DNA from: Synechococcus sp. M44_DOE_062
GTDB lineage: Bacteria > Cyanobacteriota > Cyanobacteriia > Thermostichales > Thermostichaceae
Assembly: GCA_015295985.1 (NCBI GenBank)
Contig: DVDX01000060.1
Coordinates: forward strand, 1-64,000
Length of the DNA: 64,000 bases
Direction: 5' to 3'
This document shows, one piece after another, positions 13,982 to 23,632 of this stretch. A program made the position numbers and the translations under genes. The notes under the pieces are model-generated. The model did no database searches. It saw only the letters and a list, made by a program, of their open reading frames with translations, and was not told the DNA's origin. The number at the start of each line of letters is the position of its first letter. Positions within the stretch are counted from its first letter, which is position 1.

Positions 13982-14698
13982 TTGTTGGTGAGCGATTCTC
14001 TGGATGTCCAGGTTTCTCTGTCCGCTATTTTGGCCGATCTGCAAAAAGCCCTGGGATCTCTAGGGCTGGGCCATCTCCAGGTACAAGCGCGGCTTTCCGG
14101 CCACCGCCTGTTGCTGCGTCTAGAGGGGGATCCCCTGCCTGAGCCAGATGCTTTGCTGGGAAGCCTCTCGCCGGCGTTGGAGCAAATGGCGCTGACCCAC
14201 AGGCAGCGTCGGGTGGAGCTTTTTGGCTTTCCGGCCAATGAAGGGATCCCGGAATGGCACCGCGAGTGGCGCTACCAGCCCCAGTCCAACCCCAACAGCC
14301 CTCTGTATCGCGCTCGGCAGGGGGATGGGGTGGCCATCCAGCAGGTGTTGAATTACCTGTTGCGCCCGGAAGGGATCCAAGCACGGGTTCATTTCCATCC
14401 CAAACTGGGCCTCTTGCAGGTGAACTTGCAGGGGGCAGAAGCTCCGGATCCGGCTTGGGCTAAGGATTTTCTGCGGCGAGCCTTGACCCGTCTGGAATGG
14501 ACGTTCTTGCAACGGCTGCGGCTTTCTGGACAAAAACTGGGCTCCTTTTTCCCAGCCTGGAGCCAGGAGTTTGATCTCAAACAGCCCGCCTTTTGGCAGG
14601 CCCCTCAGGTTCCTCTGACCAAACGATCTGGGATTGCGGAGAAGGAAATCTCTCCGGTGGACAAGCCGCCATCCCCTTCCCCTGCCACCCTAGACTGA
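13982..14698 (+). CDS. hypothetical protein, possibly cyanobacteria-specific
   Basis: Open frame with coding-like composition between ETF-QO and fmt, same strand; no family recognised; start uncertain. Confidence 0.55.
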   Translation: MLVSDSLDVQVSLSAILADLQKALGSLGLGHLQVQARLSGHRLLLRLEGDPLPEPDALLGSLSPALEQMALTHRQRRVELFGFPANEGIPEWHREWRYQPQSNPNSPLYRARQGDGVAIQQVLNYLLRPEGIQARVHFHPKLGLLQVNLQGAEAPDPAWAKDFLRRALTRLEWTFLQRLRLSGQKLGSFFPAWSQEFDLKQPAFWQAPQVPLTKRSGIAEKEISPVDKPPSPSPATLD

Positions 14699-14722
14699 AG
14701 AACAGTGCTCATCGGGGTTAGC

Positions 14723-15691
14723 ATGCGGGTTGTTTTTTTCGGCACACCGGAGTTTGCTCTGCCTTCGCTGCGGATCCTGTTGCAGCCGCAGTCTCCCTTT
14801 GAAGTGGTGGGATTGGTCTGTCAGCCGGATCGGCCCCAGGGGCGAGGGCAAAAGGTGCTCCCGCCCGTTACCAAAGTGTTGGCTCAAGCCCACGGGATCC
14901 CTGTGTGGCAGCCTGTCCGCTTGCGGCGGGATGCAGAGGTGCTGGCAGCTTTGCAGGCCCTGGCCGCCGATGTGTTTGTGGTGGTGGCTTACGGCCAGAT
15001 CTTGCCCCTGACGGTGTTGCAGATGCCCAAGCTGGGCTGTGTGAATGTGCATGGATCCCTGTTGCCGGCCTATCGTGGCGCTGCGCCCATCCAGTGGGCC
15101 ATTGCCAATGGAGAAACCGAGACCGGCGTGACCACCATGCTCATGGATGAGGGAATGGATACGGGGGCCATCTTGCTCCAGGCCAAGCTGCCTATTGGAT
15201 CAGAGCAAACCAGCCTGGAATTGGCACCCCAACTGGCTCAACTGGGGGCAGAACTCTTGGTGGAAACGCTCTTGAAATTGGAGAAAGGCGAACTCACCCC
15301 CATCCCTCAGGATGGATCCCTGGCTACTTACGCTCCTCTGTTAAAGAAGCCAGATTTTCATCTGGATTGGCAGCGCTCGGCTCAAGCTTTGCACAATCAA
15401 ATTCGCGCCTTTTCCCCCAACTGCTTCACCGGTTTACAGGGGCAGCGGATAAAAATTGTCCGCTCTGGCTCTCCCCAACTGCACCCACCGCCCTCTGAGA
15501 TCCCCCAGGGCAGTCCCGGAGAAGTGGTGGGGTTGGCCAGAGGAGAAGGGATCTATGTGGCTACAGGAGAGGGATCCCTGTTGATTCGACGGGCGCAACT
15601 GCCCGGCAGAAAAGAACAATCCGCTTGGGACTTGGTCAATGGCGGCCAGCTCAAGATGGGGATGCGTTTTGAGCCGCTCCCGGATGCTTGA
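14723..15691 (+). CDS. fmt: methionyl-tRNA formyltransferase
   Basis: ORF with MRVVFFGTPEFALPSLR, VNVHGSLLPAYRGAAPIQWAI, ETGVTTMLMDEGMDTGAIL. Confidence 0.95.
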   Translation: MRVVFFGTPEFALPSLRILLQPQSPFEVVGLVCQPDRPQGRGQKVLPPVTKVLAQAHGIPVWQPVRLRRDAEVLAALQALAADVFVVVAYGQILPLTVLQMPKLGCVNVHGSLLPAYRGAAPIQWAIANGETETGVTTMLMDEGMDTGAILLQAKLPIGSEQTSLELAPQLAQLGAELLVETLLKLEKGELTPIPQDGSLATYAPLLKKPDFHLDWQRSAQALHNQIRAFSPNCFTGLQGQRIKIVRSGSPQLHPPPSEIPQGSPGEVVGLARGEGIYVATGEGSLLIRRAQLPGRKEQSAWDLVNGGQLKMGMRFEPLPDA

Positions 15692-15737
15692 GAGTCCATA
15701 ACAGGGGCGCGGTCAACTCAAATGGCGGCGAACCGGT

Positions 15738-15775
15738 CCCCCCTCTCTCTCTGGGAGAAGGGCTGGGGGTGAGGA
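15738..15775. repeat. REP-like CTCTCTCTGGGAGAAGGGCTGGGGGTGAGG element between convergent genes
   Basis: ccccctctctctctgggagaagggctgggggtgagga lies between the ends of fmt(+) and radC(-); imperfect inverted repeat. Confidence 0.5.
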
Positions 15776-16507
15776 CTATTCCGGCTGGGGAAACTCCTGC
15801 CAGAGGTCAGTGCGTTGGCGCAAGCTGAGGAACTGTCCGCCGCCGAGGATAAGGTGATCCAAAACCGGGATCTGTAGCAGTTGCCCCGCCTGCAAGAGCT
15901 GCCGGGTGAGGGCAAGATCTTCTGGGCTGGGATCCAGGCAACCGGAAGGGTGATTGTGGGCAACGAGGATGCGACTGGCTCCCTGTTTGATGGCGCTGCG
16001 GAAAGTCTCCCGCGGATGAGACAGGGTTTCGGTGGCGGTGCCCCGGGTTACAATCTGCTGGCTGAGCAGACGGTGCTTGATATCCAGGTGCAAGACGGCG
16101 AAGTGCTCTTGAGATTCCCACATCAAGTCACCACTCAGGGCCATAGCCGCTTGTTCCGGCGACTCAATAACTGTCCGGTCTGGTGGACGACTCAAAAACA
16201 CCCGTCGTCCCAGCTCGATGGCAGCCAACACCGTTGCTGCTTTGGCCGGGCCAATGCCTTCGATCTGGATAAGCTCCCCCGCTTCCACCTGGCGCAACTG
16301 GGCCAAGGGATCCCCTTGGGCTTCTAACTTTTTCAGGAGCAACTGGGCTAGGCCGACTGCCGAGAGTTTGCCCGGCCCCTGTCCGGTGTTGAGCAAAATG
16401 GCCAGCAGCTCCGCGTGGGAGAGGTTCCTTGCTCCTTGGCTAAGCAGCCGCTCGCGGGGGCGATCTTGGGCGGGAATATCGCTGATGCGCAGCACGTACT
16501 GGCTCAT
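15776..16507 (-). CDS. radC: DNA repair protein RadC (JAB/MPN domain)
   Basis: ORF with [27 protein letters not shown] and [23 protein letters not shown]. Confidence 0.93.
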   Translation of the reverse strand: MSQYVLRISDIPAQDRPRERLLSQGARNLSHAELLAILLNTGQGPGKLSAVGLAQLLLKKLEAQGDPLAQLRQVEAGELIQIEGIGPAKAATVLAAIELGRRVFLSRPPDRTVIESPEQAAMALSGDLMWESQEHFAVLHLDIKHRLLSQQIVTRGTATETLSHPRETFRSAIKQGASRILVAHNHPSGCLDPSPEDLALTRQLLQAGQLLQIPVLDHLILGGGQFLSLRQRTDLWQEFPQPE

Positions 16508-16514
16508 ATTGCGG

Positions 16515-18296
16515 CTAGGGCGGAGAAGAGAAGTGGGGAGAAGCTTTCAGCAGCCAAAACGGGCTTCGGCGCTCAAGGGCCTGCCAAGATCCCAGTGTGG
16601 CATCTGACCCGTTATCGGGAACGGCCAACTCCGCCACAAAGGGATCCCAAGTCACCAAGTAGTCGGGCATTTTCCTTCTGACCTGCCAGTTAGCCAACTC
16701 GGCTCGGTTAGCCGCGTAGGGCACCCGTAGCGGGCCGTAAAAATACGGCACAAAAGAGCGAAAGCCGTACAGGCCAACCGTCCCGGACAAAGCGGGCTCT
16801 GGGCTTTTTTCTGAAACGGTAAACCGTTGGAAAAAGTCGATAGCTCCCCCTTGGGTGTGTTGCAGCAGGCGGGGGAAAACCCAGCCCCAAGCCAGTTGGG
16901 CGCTTAGTCCGGTGGCCAAGAGCAGACTCGCCCATCCCCAACCTTTGTGCCGACCCCTGATCCAGGCCAGCCCCCCCAGCACCAAGAGCAAAGCAGGGCC
17001 ATAGGTGAAGCGGGGCCAATCCACCTCAGCTTGCAGATAGCCCAGCACCAAGCTGTCCGATAGACCCTGGAAAAGATCGGGAAGAGGGATCCCCAAAGTT
17101 TCCAATCTCTTCTTGACCACCGACATCAGCAGGATGGGATCCTGGGATCCCAGCCAGGGCAGCACCAGCCACAGGGCCAGCCAAAACAAGCCGCTCAGCA
17201 GGATCCAGCAACCTTCCCAAAAGCTGAGCCGGGCCTCTTCTAACCCCAGGCCCTGCAGGCGCACAGCAGCGAAGTAGGCCCCAATCGGATAGAGCAGCGA
17301 GGTGTAGTGCACCAGCTTGGTTTGCACCAGCAGCGAAAACAAGGCCAGCACCACCGCAAAAGCCACCAACAGCAGATGTTCTGCCCGCCGAGTCAAATCC
17401 ACCAAGCCCATACGTCTGGGGATCGCCTGCAGGATCCCGGCCAAGGCCAGAGCGCCCCAGGGAAAGCACCCCAAGGCAAAGGCCAGCAGATGAAAATAAA
17501 CCGGGCCGGGATGCCCATCCGAGGTGGTGAGGATGCGCCATTGGTAGCGCCCAAACTCTTCCACCCATTGCGGCCCCCGTTGCACCCCTTCCAGCGCCAG
17601 CCAAGCGAGGGGAACAGCCGCCGCCAAGCCCAGGAAGGCCAGGCTTTCTCCCCATGCAATCGGTGGATCCCGGTGCCAGACCTTGTAGCCAACCCAGATG
17701 AGCAGCGGCAACACCAACCCCACCGGCCCTTTGGCCAACACCGCCAAGCCCAGGGCCAGCGCCCCCACCCCTTGCCAAACCCGACCGGAGCGCCCCACTC
17801 GACGCGCTTGATCCGCGGCCAACAGGGATCCCAGACCCACCCCCATCCCCAGATTCAACAGCGGGTCGATGAGGCCGGTTTTGTAAAAAAACAAGGGCAG
17901 GTAGCCCGTCAGCAGCAGGATCCCCCACAAGCAGCCAAACCCCACCCCGCGCAGATGGGATCCCCACCCCACCAGCAGCGCCACCGTGATCCCGCCCACC
18001 CAGGCATTGGGCAACCGCGCCGCCCATTCGTTCATCCCCAAAGCAGCCATGGACAGGGCCTGCAGCCAAAAAAACAGAGGCGGCTTTTCAAAAAAGGGCT
18101 CCCCGTTGATCGCCAACGAGAGCGGATCCCCGCTGGCCAGCATCTGCCGCGCCAAGCTGGCGTAAATCAGCTCATCCCAGTCGAACAGATAGGGGATCCC
18201 CTGCCCCCATAGGAGCCATAGCCCGGCCAAAAGCCCCATCCCCAAGGCCCATCCCAGGGATCCTTTGAAAGGCAAGCAGGCCGGGAACCTAAGCAT
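16515..18296 (-). CDS. GT39/ArnT-like glycosyltransferase membrane protein
   Basis: Multi-TM ORF with [43 protein letters not shown]; likely start at internal Met overlaps the upstream CDS stop by 8 bp. Confidence 0.85.
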   Translation of the reverse strand: MLRFPACLPFKGSLGWALGMGLLAGLWLLWGQGIPYLFDWDELIYASLARQMLASGDPLSLAINGEPFFEKPPLFFWLQALSMAALGMNEWAARLPNAWVGGITVALLVGWGSHLRGVGFGCLWGILLLTGYLPLFFYKTGLIDPLLNLGMGVGLGSLLAADQARRVGRSGRVWQGVGALALGLAVLAKGPVGLVLPLLIWVGYKVWHRDPPIAWGESLAFLGLAAAVPLAWLALEGVQRGPQWVEEFGRYQWRILTTSDGHPGPVYFHLLAFALGCFPWGALALAGILQAIPRRMGLVDLTRRAEHLLLVAFAVVLALFSLLVQTKLVHYTSLLYPIGAYFAAVRLQGLGLEEARLSFWEGCWILLSGLFWLALWLVLPWLGSQDPILLMSVVKKRLETLGIPLPDLFQGLSDSLVLGYLQAEVDWPRFTYGPALLLVLGGLAWIRGRHKGWGWASLLLATGLSAQLAWGWVFPRLLQHTQGGAIDFFQRFTVSEKSPEPALSGTVGLYGFRSFVPYFYGPLRVPYAANRAELANWQVRRKMPDYLVTWDPFVAELAVPDNGSDATLGSWQALERRSPFWLLKASPHFSSPP

Positions 18297-19353
18297 GGAA
18301 GGCCGCCCATCGTTCCACCCGGCCCACATGTTGAGGCGACCGCATCAGCTGCAGCAACTGGGCTGCCAGAGCGGATCCCTCCATCTCCGCCGGAATCTCC
18401 ACCCCACACCAACGGCTGGAGCTACTCTGCAGGGCAGCTATCCACTCCGGGGCCAGGGATCCCCGCGCCACCCCGATCAATTGCGGCAGAGGCTCCCGAC
18501 GATACAGACCAATCCAGCGCAAGCCCAGTTGAAAAGGCCCCGGTCGGAAACGGGGGTTCAAGCGGCCATCCGCCTCAAACTTGCTCAACATCACCTGCAG
18601 AGAGCAGATCTGGCGAGTATTGAGCGCAGGAGCCGAAGGCACAAGGCGGGCGCGGAACGTGGCAACCATCTCCGCAAAGGGGATCTGAACGGTTTGCTCT
18701 TCTCCCGGCGTGGTGTCAAACGCATAGCCGTAGGCAAGGCTGTCCCAGCCCCCCTGATCCCGTAGTAAGACCTTATACCGCTGCCCATCCCCTCGCAGGC
18801 GCAACTCTATGCCGGCAAACCCCGATAAGTCCAGCGGCGGCTGCCAATTGCGGGTGCGCGTGGAAACAAACCCCCCAAAGTTGGCCGTGGAAACTTGCCC
18901 CGTAAACAGAAGCTGCCCCTCCCCCCACTGCAACTGGCTTTGGCTCACCCCTCCCATCACCACATCATCCAAAATGCCCCAAAACCGGTTCAGATCTGGG
19001 TTGGGCCGGCGAAAGTCGAACAGCATTCGTTCCGTTTGCCCACTGCTACGCAATTGCTCCAGATAAGCCTTGGCCGTTGGCGGATCCCCCAAACCCAGGA
19101 TCACCGTTGCCGTCGCCCAATCTGGCCTATGGCTCACCTCCACGCCCTGCTGGCGCAGCGCCTCCGCCAGCCCGTCAGGCAAACCTTCCCCCACCACCCC
19201 CACCTGGATAGGAGCCGGCTCGGAAAGAGAAGGTGGCACACAATCTTCCTCCACAGCCCGAAACCCATTCTGAACCCAACGCCACACCTCAGCCAAAGGC
19301 AGGGCCTCATAGTAGGTGATGGTGTTCCAGAACCGCCCCAGATCCCAAGGCAT
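18289..19353 (-). CDS. CIA30-domain protein (complex I intermediate-associated protein 30 family)
   Basis: WGILDDVVMGGVSQSQLQWGEGQLLFTGQVSTANFGGFVSTRTRNW...GIELRLRGDGQRYKVLLRD matches the CIA30 family pattern. Confidence 0.82.
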   Translation of the reverse strand: MPWDLGRFWNTITYYEALPLAEVWRWVQNGFRAVEEDCVPPSLSEPAPIQVGVVGEGLPDGLAEALRQQGVEVSHRPDWATATVILGLGDPPTAKAYLEQLRSSGQTERMLFDFRRPNPDLNRFWGILDDVVMGGVSQSQLQWGEGQLLFTGQVSTANFGGFVSTRTRNWQPPLDLSGFAGIELRLRGDGQRYKVLLRDQGGWDSLAYGYAFDTTPGEEQTVQIPFAEMVATFRARLVPSAPALNTRQICSLQVMLSKFEADGRLNPRFRPGPFQLGLRWIGLYRREPLPQLIGVARGSLAPEWIAALQSSSSRWCGVEIPAEMEGSALAAQLLQLMRSPQHVGRVERWAAFHA

Positions 19354-19420
19354 GACTCTACCTCATCTTCTCAGATTCACAGAGCGCAGTTGGCTCACCA
19401 GTAGGGCAAGTGGCAATCCA

Positions 19421-19515
19421 AGTGACATACTCCCGACGCTCACCCCTTATTGCTACGCAACGCTACGCGACGCGGACAGAGGGCGGGACTTCCCGGCGGG
19501 CTAGCTAACTACCTC
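19421..19515. mobile_element. possible IS200/IS605-type right-end relic carrying a hairpin repeat
   Basis: agtgacatactcccgacgctcacc...gagggcgggacttcccggcgggctagctaac resembles the 3' ends of cyanobacterial tnpB-type elements (from memory); contains ttgctacgcaacgctacgcgacgcg. No transposase ORF adjacent. Confidence 0.4.
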
Positions 19516-19661
19516 TCCAGCCCAGGGATCCGATTCAAATGTCAATACAACGATCCCTTCCAGAGAGCTGAGGGCAAGAAGCCTTGTGCTTGACCTGCAA
19601 AAAGCTGGACTCACTCAAGAAGGCAAGATACCAAAAGATATCGGATGGGTATTGTGGATCC

Positions 19662-21023
19662 CTAGCTTAGGGCAGCACTGAAGAACTCCACCGCTTCTGC
19701 CAACACGTCCAAAAAGCAATCCACCTCCGCCAATGTGTTGTACAGGTAAACACTGGCTCGGGCGGTGGATTGTACTCTCAAATAGCGATGGAGAGGCTGA
19801 GTGCAGTGGTGCCCCGCTCGAATGGCAATGCCCTGCTCATCCAGCAAGGTAGATAGGTCATGGGGATGGACGGCCTCTACTGAAAAGCTGACTAGCCCTG
19901 CCCGTCGCGCCGGATCCTTGGGGCCATAAACTGTAATACCCGCTATGCGCTGGATCCCGTCCAAGAGGCGAGCGATCAACCTTTGTTCATGGGCATGAAC
20001 TTGCTCCAGACCGATCTGGCTCAAGTAATCTACGGCTGCCCCCAGTCCCACCGCCTGGGCAATCGCCGGTGTACCGGCCTCAAATTTGTGGGGGATATCG
20101 GCGTAGGTGGCGTGATCCCAGTACACATCGGCGATCATCTCTCCCCCGCCCAAAAAGGGGGGCATCGCTCGCAACAGCTCCCGCCTACCGTAGAGGACGC
20201 CAATCCCCGTTGGGCCACACATCTTGTGCCCCGAAAAAGCCAGCCAATCGCAATTCAGCGCCTGGACATCCACAGGCATGTGAGGCACACTCTGGCAAGC
20301 ATCCAGCAAAACCTTGGCCCCGTAGCGATGGGCCAGCTCAGTCATCTCCTGGACAGGGTTGATGGATCCCAGCATGTTGGAGACCTGGGTTACTGCCACC
20401 AAGCGGGTGCGGTCGTTGAGCAAAGACCGGTAGTGCTCCAGGTCTAGCTCTCCCTCTGGCGTGATCTGGATGAACTTGAGGTGGGCTCCTGTCCTTTGGG
20501 CCACCCATTGCCACGGGATTAGGTTGCTGTGGTGCTCCATCACCGAGAGGACAATCTCATCTCCCCGCTCCAGATGGCTCAAGCCCCAACTGTAGGCCAC
20601 CAGATTGATGGCTTCGCTGGCATTGCGAGTGTAGATGATCTCCTGAGGAGAAGGCGCGTTCACAAAACGAGCGATCTTTTCCCGTGCTCCCTCATAGGCA
20701 TCTGTGGCTTCGTTGCTCAGCGTATGCACCCCGCGATGCACGTTGGCGTTGCAGTGTCGATAGTAATGATCCATCGCCTGCAGGACTGCCAGTGGCTTTT
20801 GAGAAGTGGCAGCGTTGTCAAAGTAGATCAGCGGGTGGCCGTTGATCTGGCGCTGCAGAATCGGAAAGTCTGACCGTACCTGGGCAGCCAGGTCGAAAGA
20901 ATGATCAAGCTTGAAAGAAGAAAGGGGGGATACCGCCATAGTCTGTGCAAAAGGCCCGCTTCCCTCAGTATGACATTGCTTCGGGCCAGCCCTTGGCAAA
21001 CCCCTCCGCCCAACCCGTTGCAA
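19662..21023 (-). CDS. sufS: cysteine desulfurase SufS family
   Basis: ORF with YFDNAATSQKPLAVLQAMDHYYRHCNANVHRGVHTLS, AFSGHKMCGPTGIGVLYGR and RAGHHCTQPLHRYL. Start probably internal (MAVSPLSSFKLDHSF). Confidence 0.93.
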   Translation of the reverse strand: MQRVGRRGLPRAGPKQCHTEGSGPFAQTMAVSPLSSFKLDHSFDLAAQVRSDFPILQRQINGHPLIYFDNAATSQKPLAVLQAMDHYYRHCNANVHRGVHTLSNEATDAYEGAREKIARFVNAPSPQEIIYTRNASEAINLVAYSWGLSHLERGDEIVLSVMEHHSNLIPWQWVAQRTGAHLKFIQITPEGELDLEHYRSLLNDRTRLVAVTQVSNMLGSINPVQEMTELAHRYGAKVLLDACQSVPHMPVDVQALNCDWLAFSGHKMCGPTGIGVLYGRRELLRAMPPFLGGGEMIADVYWDHATYADIPHKFEAGTPAIAQAVGLGAAVDYLSQIGLEQVHAHEQRLIARLLDGIQRIAGITVYGPKDPARRAGLVSFSVEAVHPHDLSTLLDEQGIAIRAGHHCTQPLHRYLRVQSTARASVYLYNTLAEVDCFLDVLAEAVEFFSAALS

Positions 21024-21063
21024 CGGCCAGGGATCCCTTCCGCCCTGACCTGAAAGCGAAACT

Positions 21064-21100
21064 TGTCACAAAATGTAACCTGATGTTAAGATTAGTTACA
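21064..21100. promoter_or_regulatory. candidate HLR1 (RpaB) sites upstream of HLIP gene
   Basis: Minus strand of 21064-21079 reads GTTACATTTTGTGACA (one mismatch to [GT]TTACAWWNN[GT]TTACA); plus strand 21085-21100 reads GTTAAGATTAGTTACA (two mismatches in the first half-site). Confidence 0.5.
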
Positions 21101-21117
21101 GCAACCGATATGAGGTA

Positions 21118-21342
21118 TTGACAATGCAATCGTCTCCCAGGATTCCTTCTCGCCTAGACTCCGCTTCTGTTGCCCAGTACTACGACACCACCAACGACTG
21201 GATTCCGGGCTGGACGGAGCAAGCGGAGCGTTGGAATGGACGCTTGGCCATGTTGGGCTTCGTGATCAGCATCGCTACGGAAGCGGTATTGGGCCACAGT
21301 GTTTTCGCCAGCACTCTCGGCCAGTGGCTGGGTCTGCAATAA
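21118..21342 (+). CDS. high-light-inducible / chlorophyll a/b-binding-like protein (HLIP)
   Basis: Single-helix motif WTEQAERWNGRLAMLGFVISIATEAVLGHSVFAS. Confidence 0.9.
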   Translation: MTMQSSPRIPSRLDSASVAQYYDTTNDWIPGWTEQAERWNGRLAMLGFVISIATEAVLGHSVFASTLGQWLGLQ

Positions 21343-21477
21343 TCTGCAATAATTTGTCAAAGAACTTTTCGGTAGAGCCACATTGGACATCTCACAGACC
21401 TTCTCTTCGGCTTTGAGATGCTGTGGTTCTGCCTTTTTTGGAGCTCTTTTACCCTTCGATCCCTATCTTGAAATCCG

Positions 21478-21786
21478 ATGATGCTTGACAATCCCTTCCT
21501 CCCCTACATTGCCGTAATGGTGGCCGGGTTGGTGGCTGCTGTTGCAATTGGCTCGATGGCTTTCTTCAACTCCAAGCGCCCTGCCGGTTGGGAGAGTGCC
21601 GGTCGCCCGCGGTACGTACCCCAGTACGGTCAAGACGGCGACACCCCGCCGGAGTGGGAGATTGGCTGGACGGAGAAGGCGGAGCGATGGAACGGGCGGC
21701 TGGCCATGCTGGGGTTTGCCATAAGTGTTGTGGTAGAGGCCATTGTGGGCCACAGTGTGTTTGCCTCTGCACTGGGGATCCGCTGA
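21478..21786 (+). CDS. second HLIP with an additional N-terminal TM segment
   Basis: N-terminal PFLPYIAVMVAGLVAAVAIGSMAFF plus WTEKAERWNGRLAMLGFAISVVVEAIVGHSVFASALG. Confidence 0.9.
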   Translation: MMLDNPFLPYIAVMVAGLVAAVAIGSMAFFNSKRPAGWESAGRPRYVPQYGQDGDTPPEWEIGWTEKAERWNGRLAMLGFAISVVVEAIVGHSVFASALGIR

Positions 21787-21834
21787 TCCAAGTTGAAAGC
21801 TGTCTGACGGCTCGAAAGATTAGAAAATGGCAGC

Positions 21835-21859
21835 AGGAGAGCGCTGCCTCTCCTTTTTT
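21835..21859 (+). terminator. rho-independent terminator downstream of HLIP genes
   Basis: AGGAGAG-cgctgc-CTCTCCT followed by TTTTT: 7-bp perfect stem, 6-nt loop, T-tract. Confidence 0.8.
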
Positions 21860-21929
21860 GGCCTGAACTGAGCCTTCGCTAAGCTGGCCGCAGGGGGAGC
21901 TTCTGCAAGATCACTGTCGGCCTTCGGCT

Positions 21930-22709
21930 TTACCACTGGATAATCTTTTTCTGAACGGCTGTCATGCACATGGCAACACGGGCGTTGATCTCATCCTCAG
22001 AGCCGAAAATGTCCAACTTTTCTTTGAGCCTTTGGATACAGTTTTGCACGGTCTTCTTGCTGGTGTGAATGCGATCGGCGATGGCTTGGTCGGTGAGGGC
22101 TTCTTTGCAGAGCAAGTTCAAGACCTCAATTTCTCGTTCCGTCAGCTTCGTGAGACCGCGTAACTCCCGCGGCATACGCAATTCTCCATTCAGAGCACTT
22201 TTGGCCCCCTCCAGAAACACGGTGCGCCGTTCCATTTTGTTGACCGCGGCAAACCCACCCTGGTGTTTGCTGATCAGGCCCACCAATGGAGTTAGCAGCA
22301 GCGGCTCGCTGGAATAGGCCATCACATTCAGGGTGGGGTAGTTCTCAAAAATATGGCGCAGGAACTCTAGGCCAGGCTCGGCAGACTGCTCTCCGCTGGT
22401 TTGACCGTAGAGCAGATCGGCTACAACCAAGTCCGGTTGTTCCCGCTGCAAGCGCAGGATGGCGTCCATAGGGTTGGTGACCGTAATGCATTGAGCATCG
22501 GCTGCAATCCGTTGCAGCCACTCACAGTTGTTTTGGGCCACCTCTGGATGATCTTCGACAATCAAAAACTTGAGCGGGGCAGTGGGGCTTTCAACCTCGG
22601 GCATCAATCCACTCCTCTGATCCATTCTTGTCATTATTCTTGTCATTTGTTCCTTGCCAGGCGGGCACAGCCGAATATGCTTGCAGGCAAGGATCCCACC
22701 TGTAAGCAT
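21930..22709 (-). CDS. response regulator with LuxR/NarL-type HTH output domain
   Basis: Receiver FLIVEDHPEVAQNN..QPDLVVADLLYG and HTH LTEREIEVLNLLCKEALTDQAIADRIHTSKKTVQNCIQRLKEKL. Start uncertain. Confidence 0.85.
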   Translation of the reverse strand: MLTGGILACKHIRLCPPGKEQMTRIMTRMDQRSGLMPEVESPTAPLKFLIVEDHPEVAQNNCEWLQRIAADAQCITVTNPMDAILRLQREQPDLVVADLLYGQTSGEQSAEPGLEFLRHIFENYPTLNVMAYSSEPLLLTPLVGLISKHQGGFAAVNKMERRTVFLEGAKSALNGELRMPRELRGLTKLTEREIEVLNLLCKEALTDQAIADRIHTSKKTVQNCIQRLKEKLDIFGSEDEINARVAMCMTAVQKKIIQW

Positions 22710-22820
22710 AGCTCGTAGCAGGTTACCCCAGTCTAGCCTCAGGTAGGGGTTTAGAGGTGAGCCTGGGGGGGTAGGAAAGAACAGGCTAGGCTAGAGGGTG
22801 ATGTCAACCGGATCTGAACT

Positions 22821-23567
22821 GTGGTACCCCTGCAAGATTGCAACCCAACCACCCGCACAGCCTATGTCACTTATGCCCTGGTGATCGTTAACATCTTAAT
22901 CTTTCTGTACCAGCTAACCCTGTCGCCACAAGAGTTGGCAGCTTTTTTCCGAGAGTGGGCAGTGGTACCGACAGAGTTGACGGCCAGTTTTCGAGGAGAG
23001 ATCACCTCTTCGTCGCGTCCAGAATGGGTAACCCTATTCACCTCACAATTTCTGCATGGGGGCTTTCTCCACATTGGTGGGAACATGCTTTTTTTGTGGG
23101 TTTTCGGCAACAATGTTGAAGATCGCTTGGGCCATGTGCGTTACCTCATCTTTTACCTGGCTTGCGGAGCTTTGGCTGCGCTAACGCAGTGGTTTTTCGA
23201 TATGGGATCCCCCATTCCTTCACTGGGGGCAAGTGGTGCCATTGCCGGCGTATTGGGAGCGTATATTTTGCGTTTTCCACGGGCCGAGATCCTGACCCTG
23301 GTGCCCTTGGGTATTTTCATCACAACCCTCTACGTTCCAGCTTGGGTGTTCTTGGGCTTTTGGTTCATCCAGCAGGCCTTCTACGGCATTGCCAGCCTAC
23401 AGACACCTACCAACATCGGCATGCAGGGTGGGGGAATTGCCTACTGGGCCCATGCAGGCGGTTTTGTGTTTGGGGCCATTTTGGGGCCGCTGATGGGGCT
23501 ATTTTCCGGCAAAAGCCCTTATGACCGCCAAATGACTTGGCAACAACGCGACAGGGATCCGTTTTGA
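22821..23567 (+). CDS. rhomboid-family intramembrane serine protease
   Basis: ORF with QFLHGGFLHIGGNMLFLWVFGNNVEDRLGHVRYLIFYL and GASGAIAGVLGAYI (GxSG). Confidence 0.93.
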   Translation: MVPLQDCNPTTRTAYVTYALVIVNILIFLYQLTLSPQELAAFFREWAVVPTELTASFRGEITSSSRPEWVTLFTSQFLHGGFLHIGGNMLFLWVFGNNVEDRLGHVRYLIFYLACGALAALTQWFFDMGSPIPSLGASGAIAGVLGAYILRFPRAEILTLVPLGIFITTLYVPAWVFLGFWFIQQAFYGIASLQTPTNIGMQGGGIAYWAHAGGFVFGAILGPLMGLFSGKSPYDRQMTWQQRDRDPF

Positions 23568-23632
23568 TTTGATCGGCTTTGATACTTTCTCAGCCTATTG
23601 TCAATCGGATAGCAGCTTGATGGGAGAAAGCC

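Noticed and set aside
17026-18069. 347-aa alternative-frame ORF within the GT39 gene
   Set aside because: Same-strand shifted frame, Gly/Ala-rich, no conserved motifs; the ArnT-like frame explains the region.
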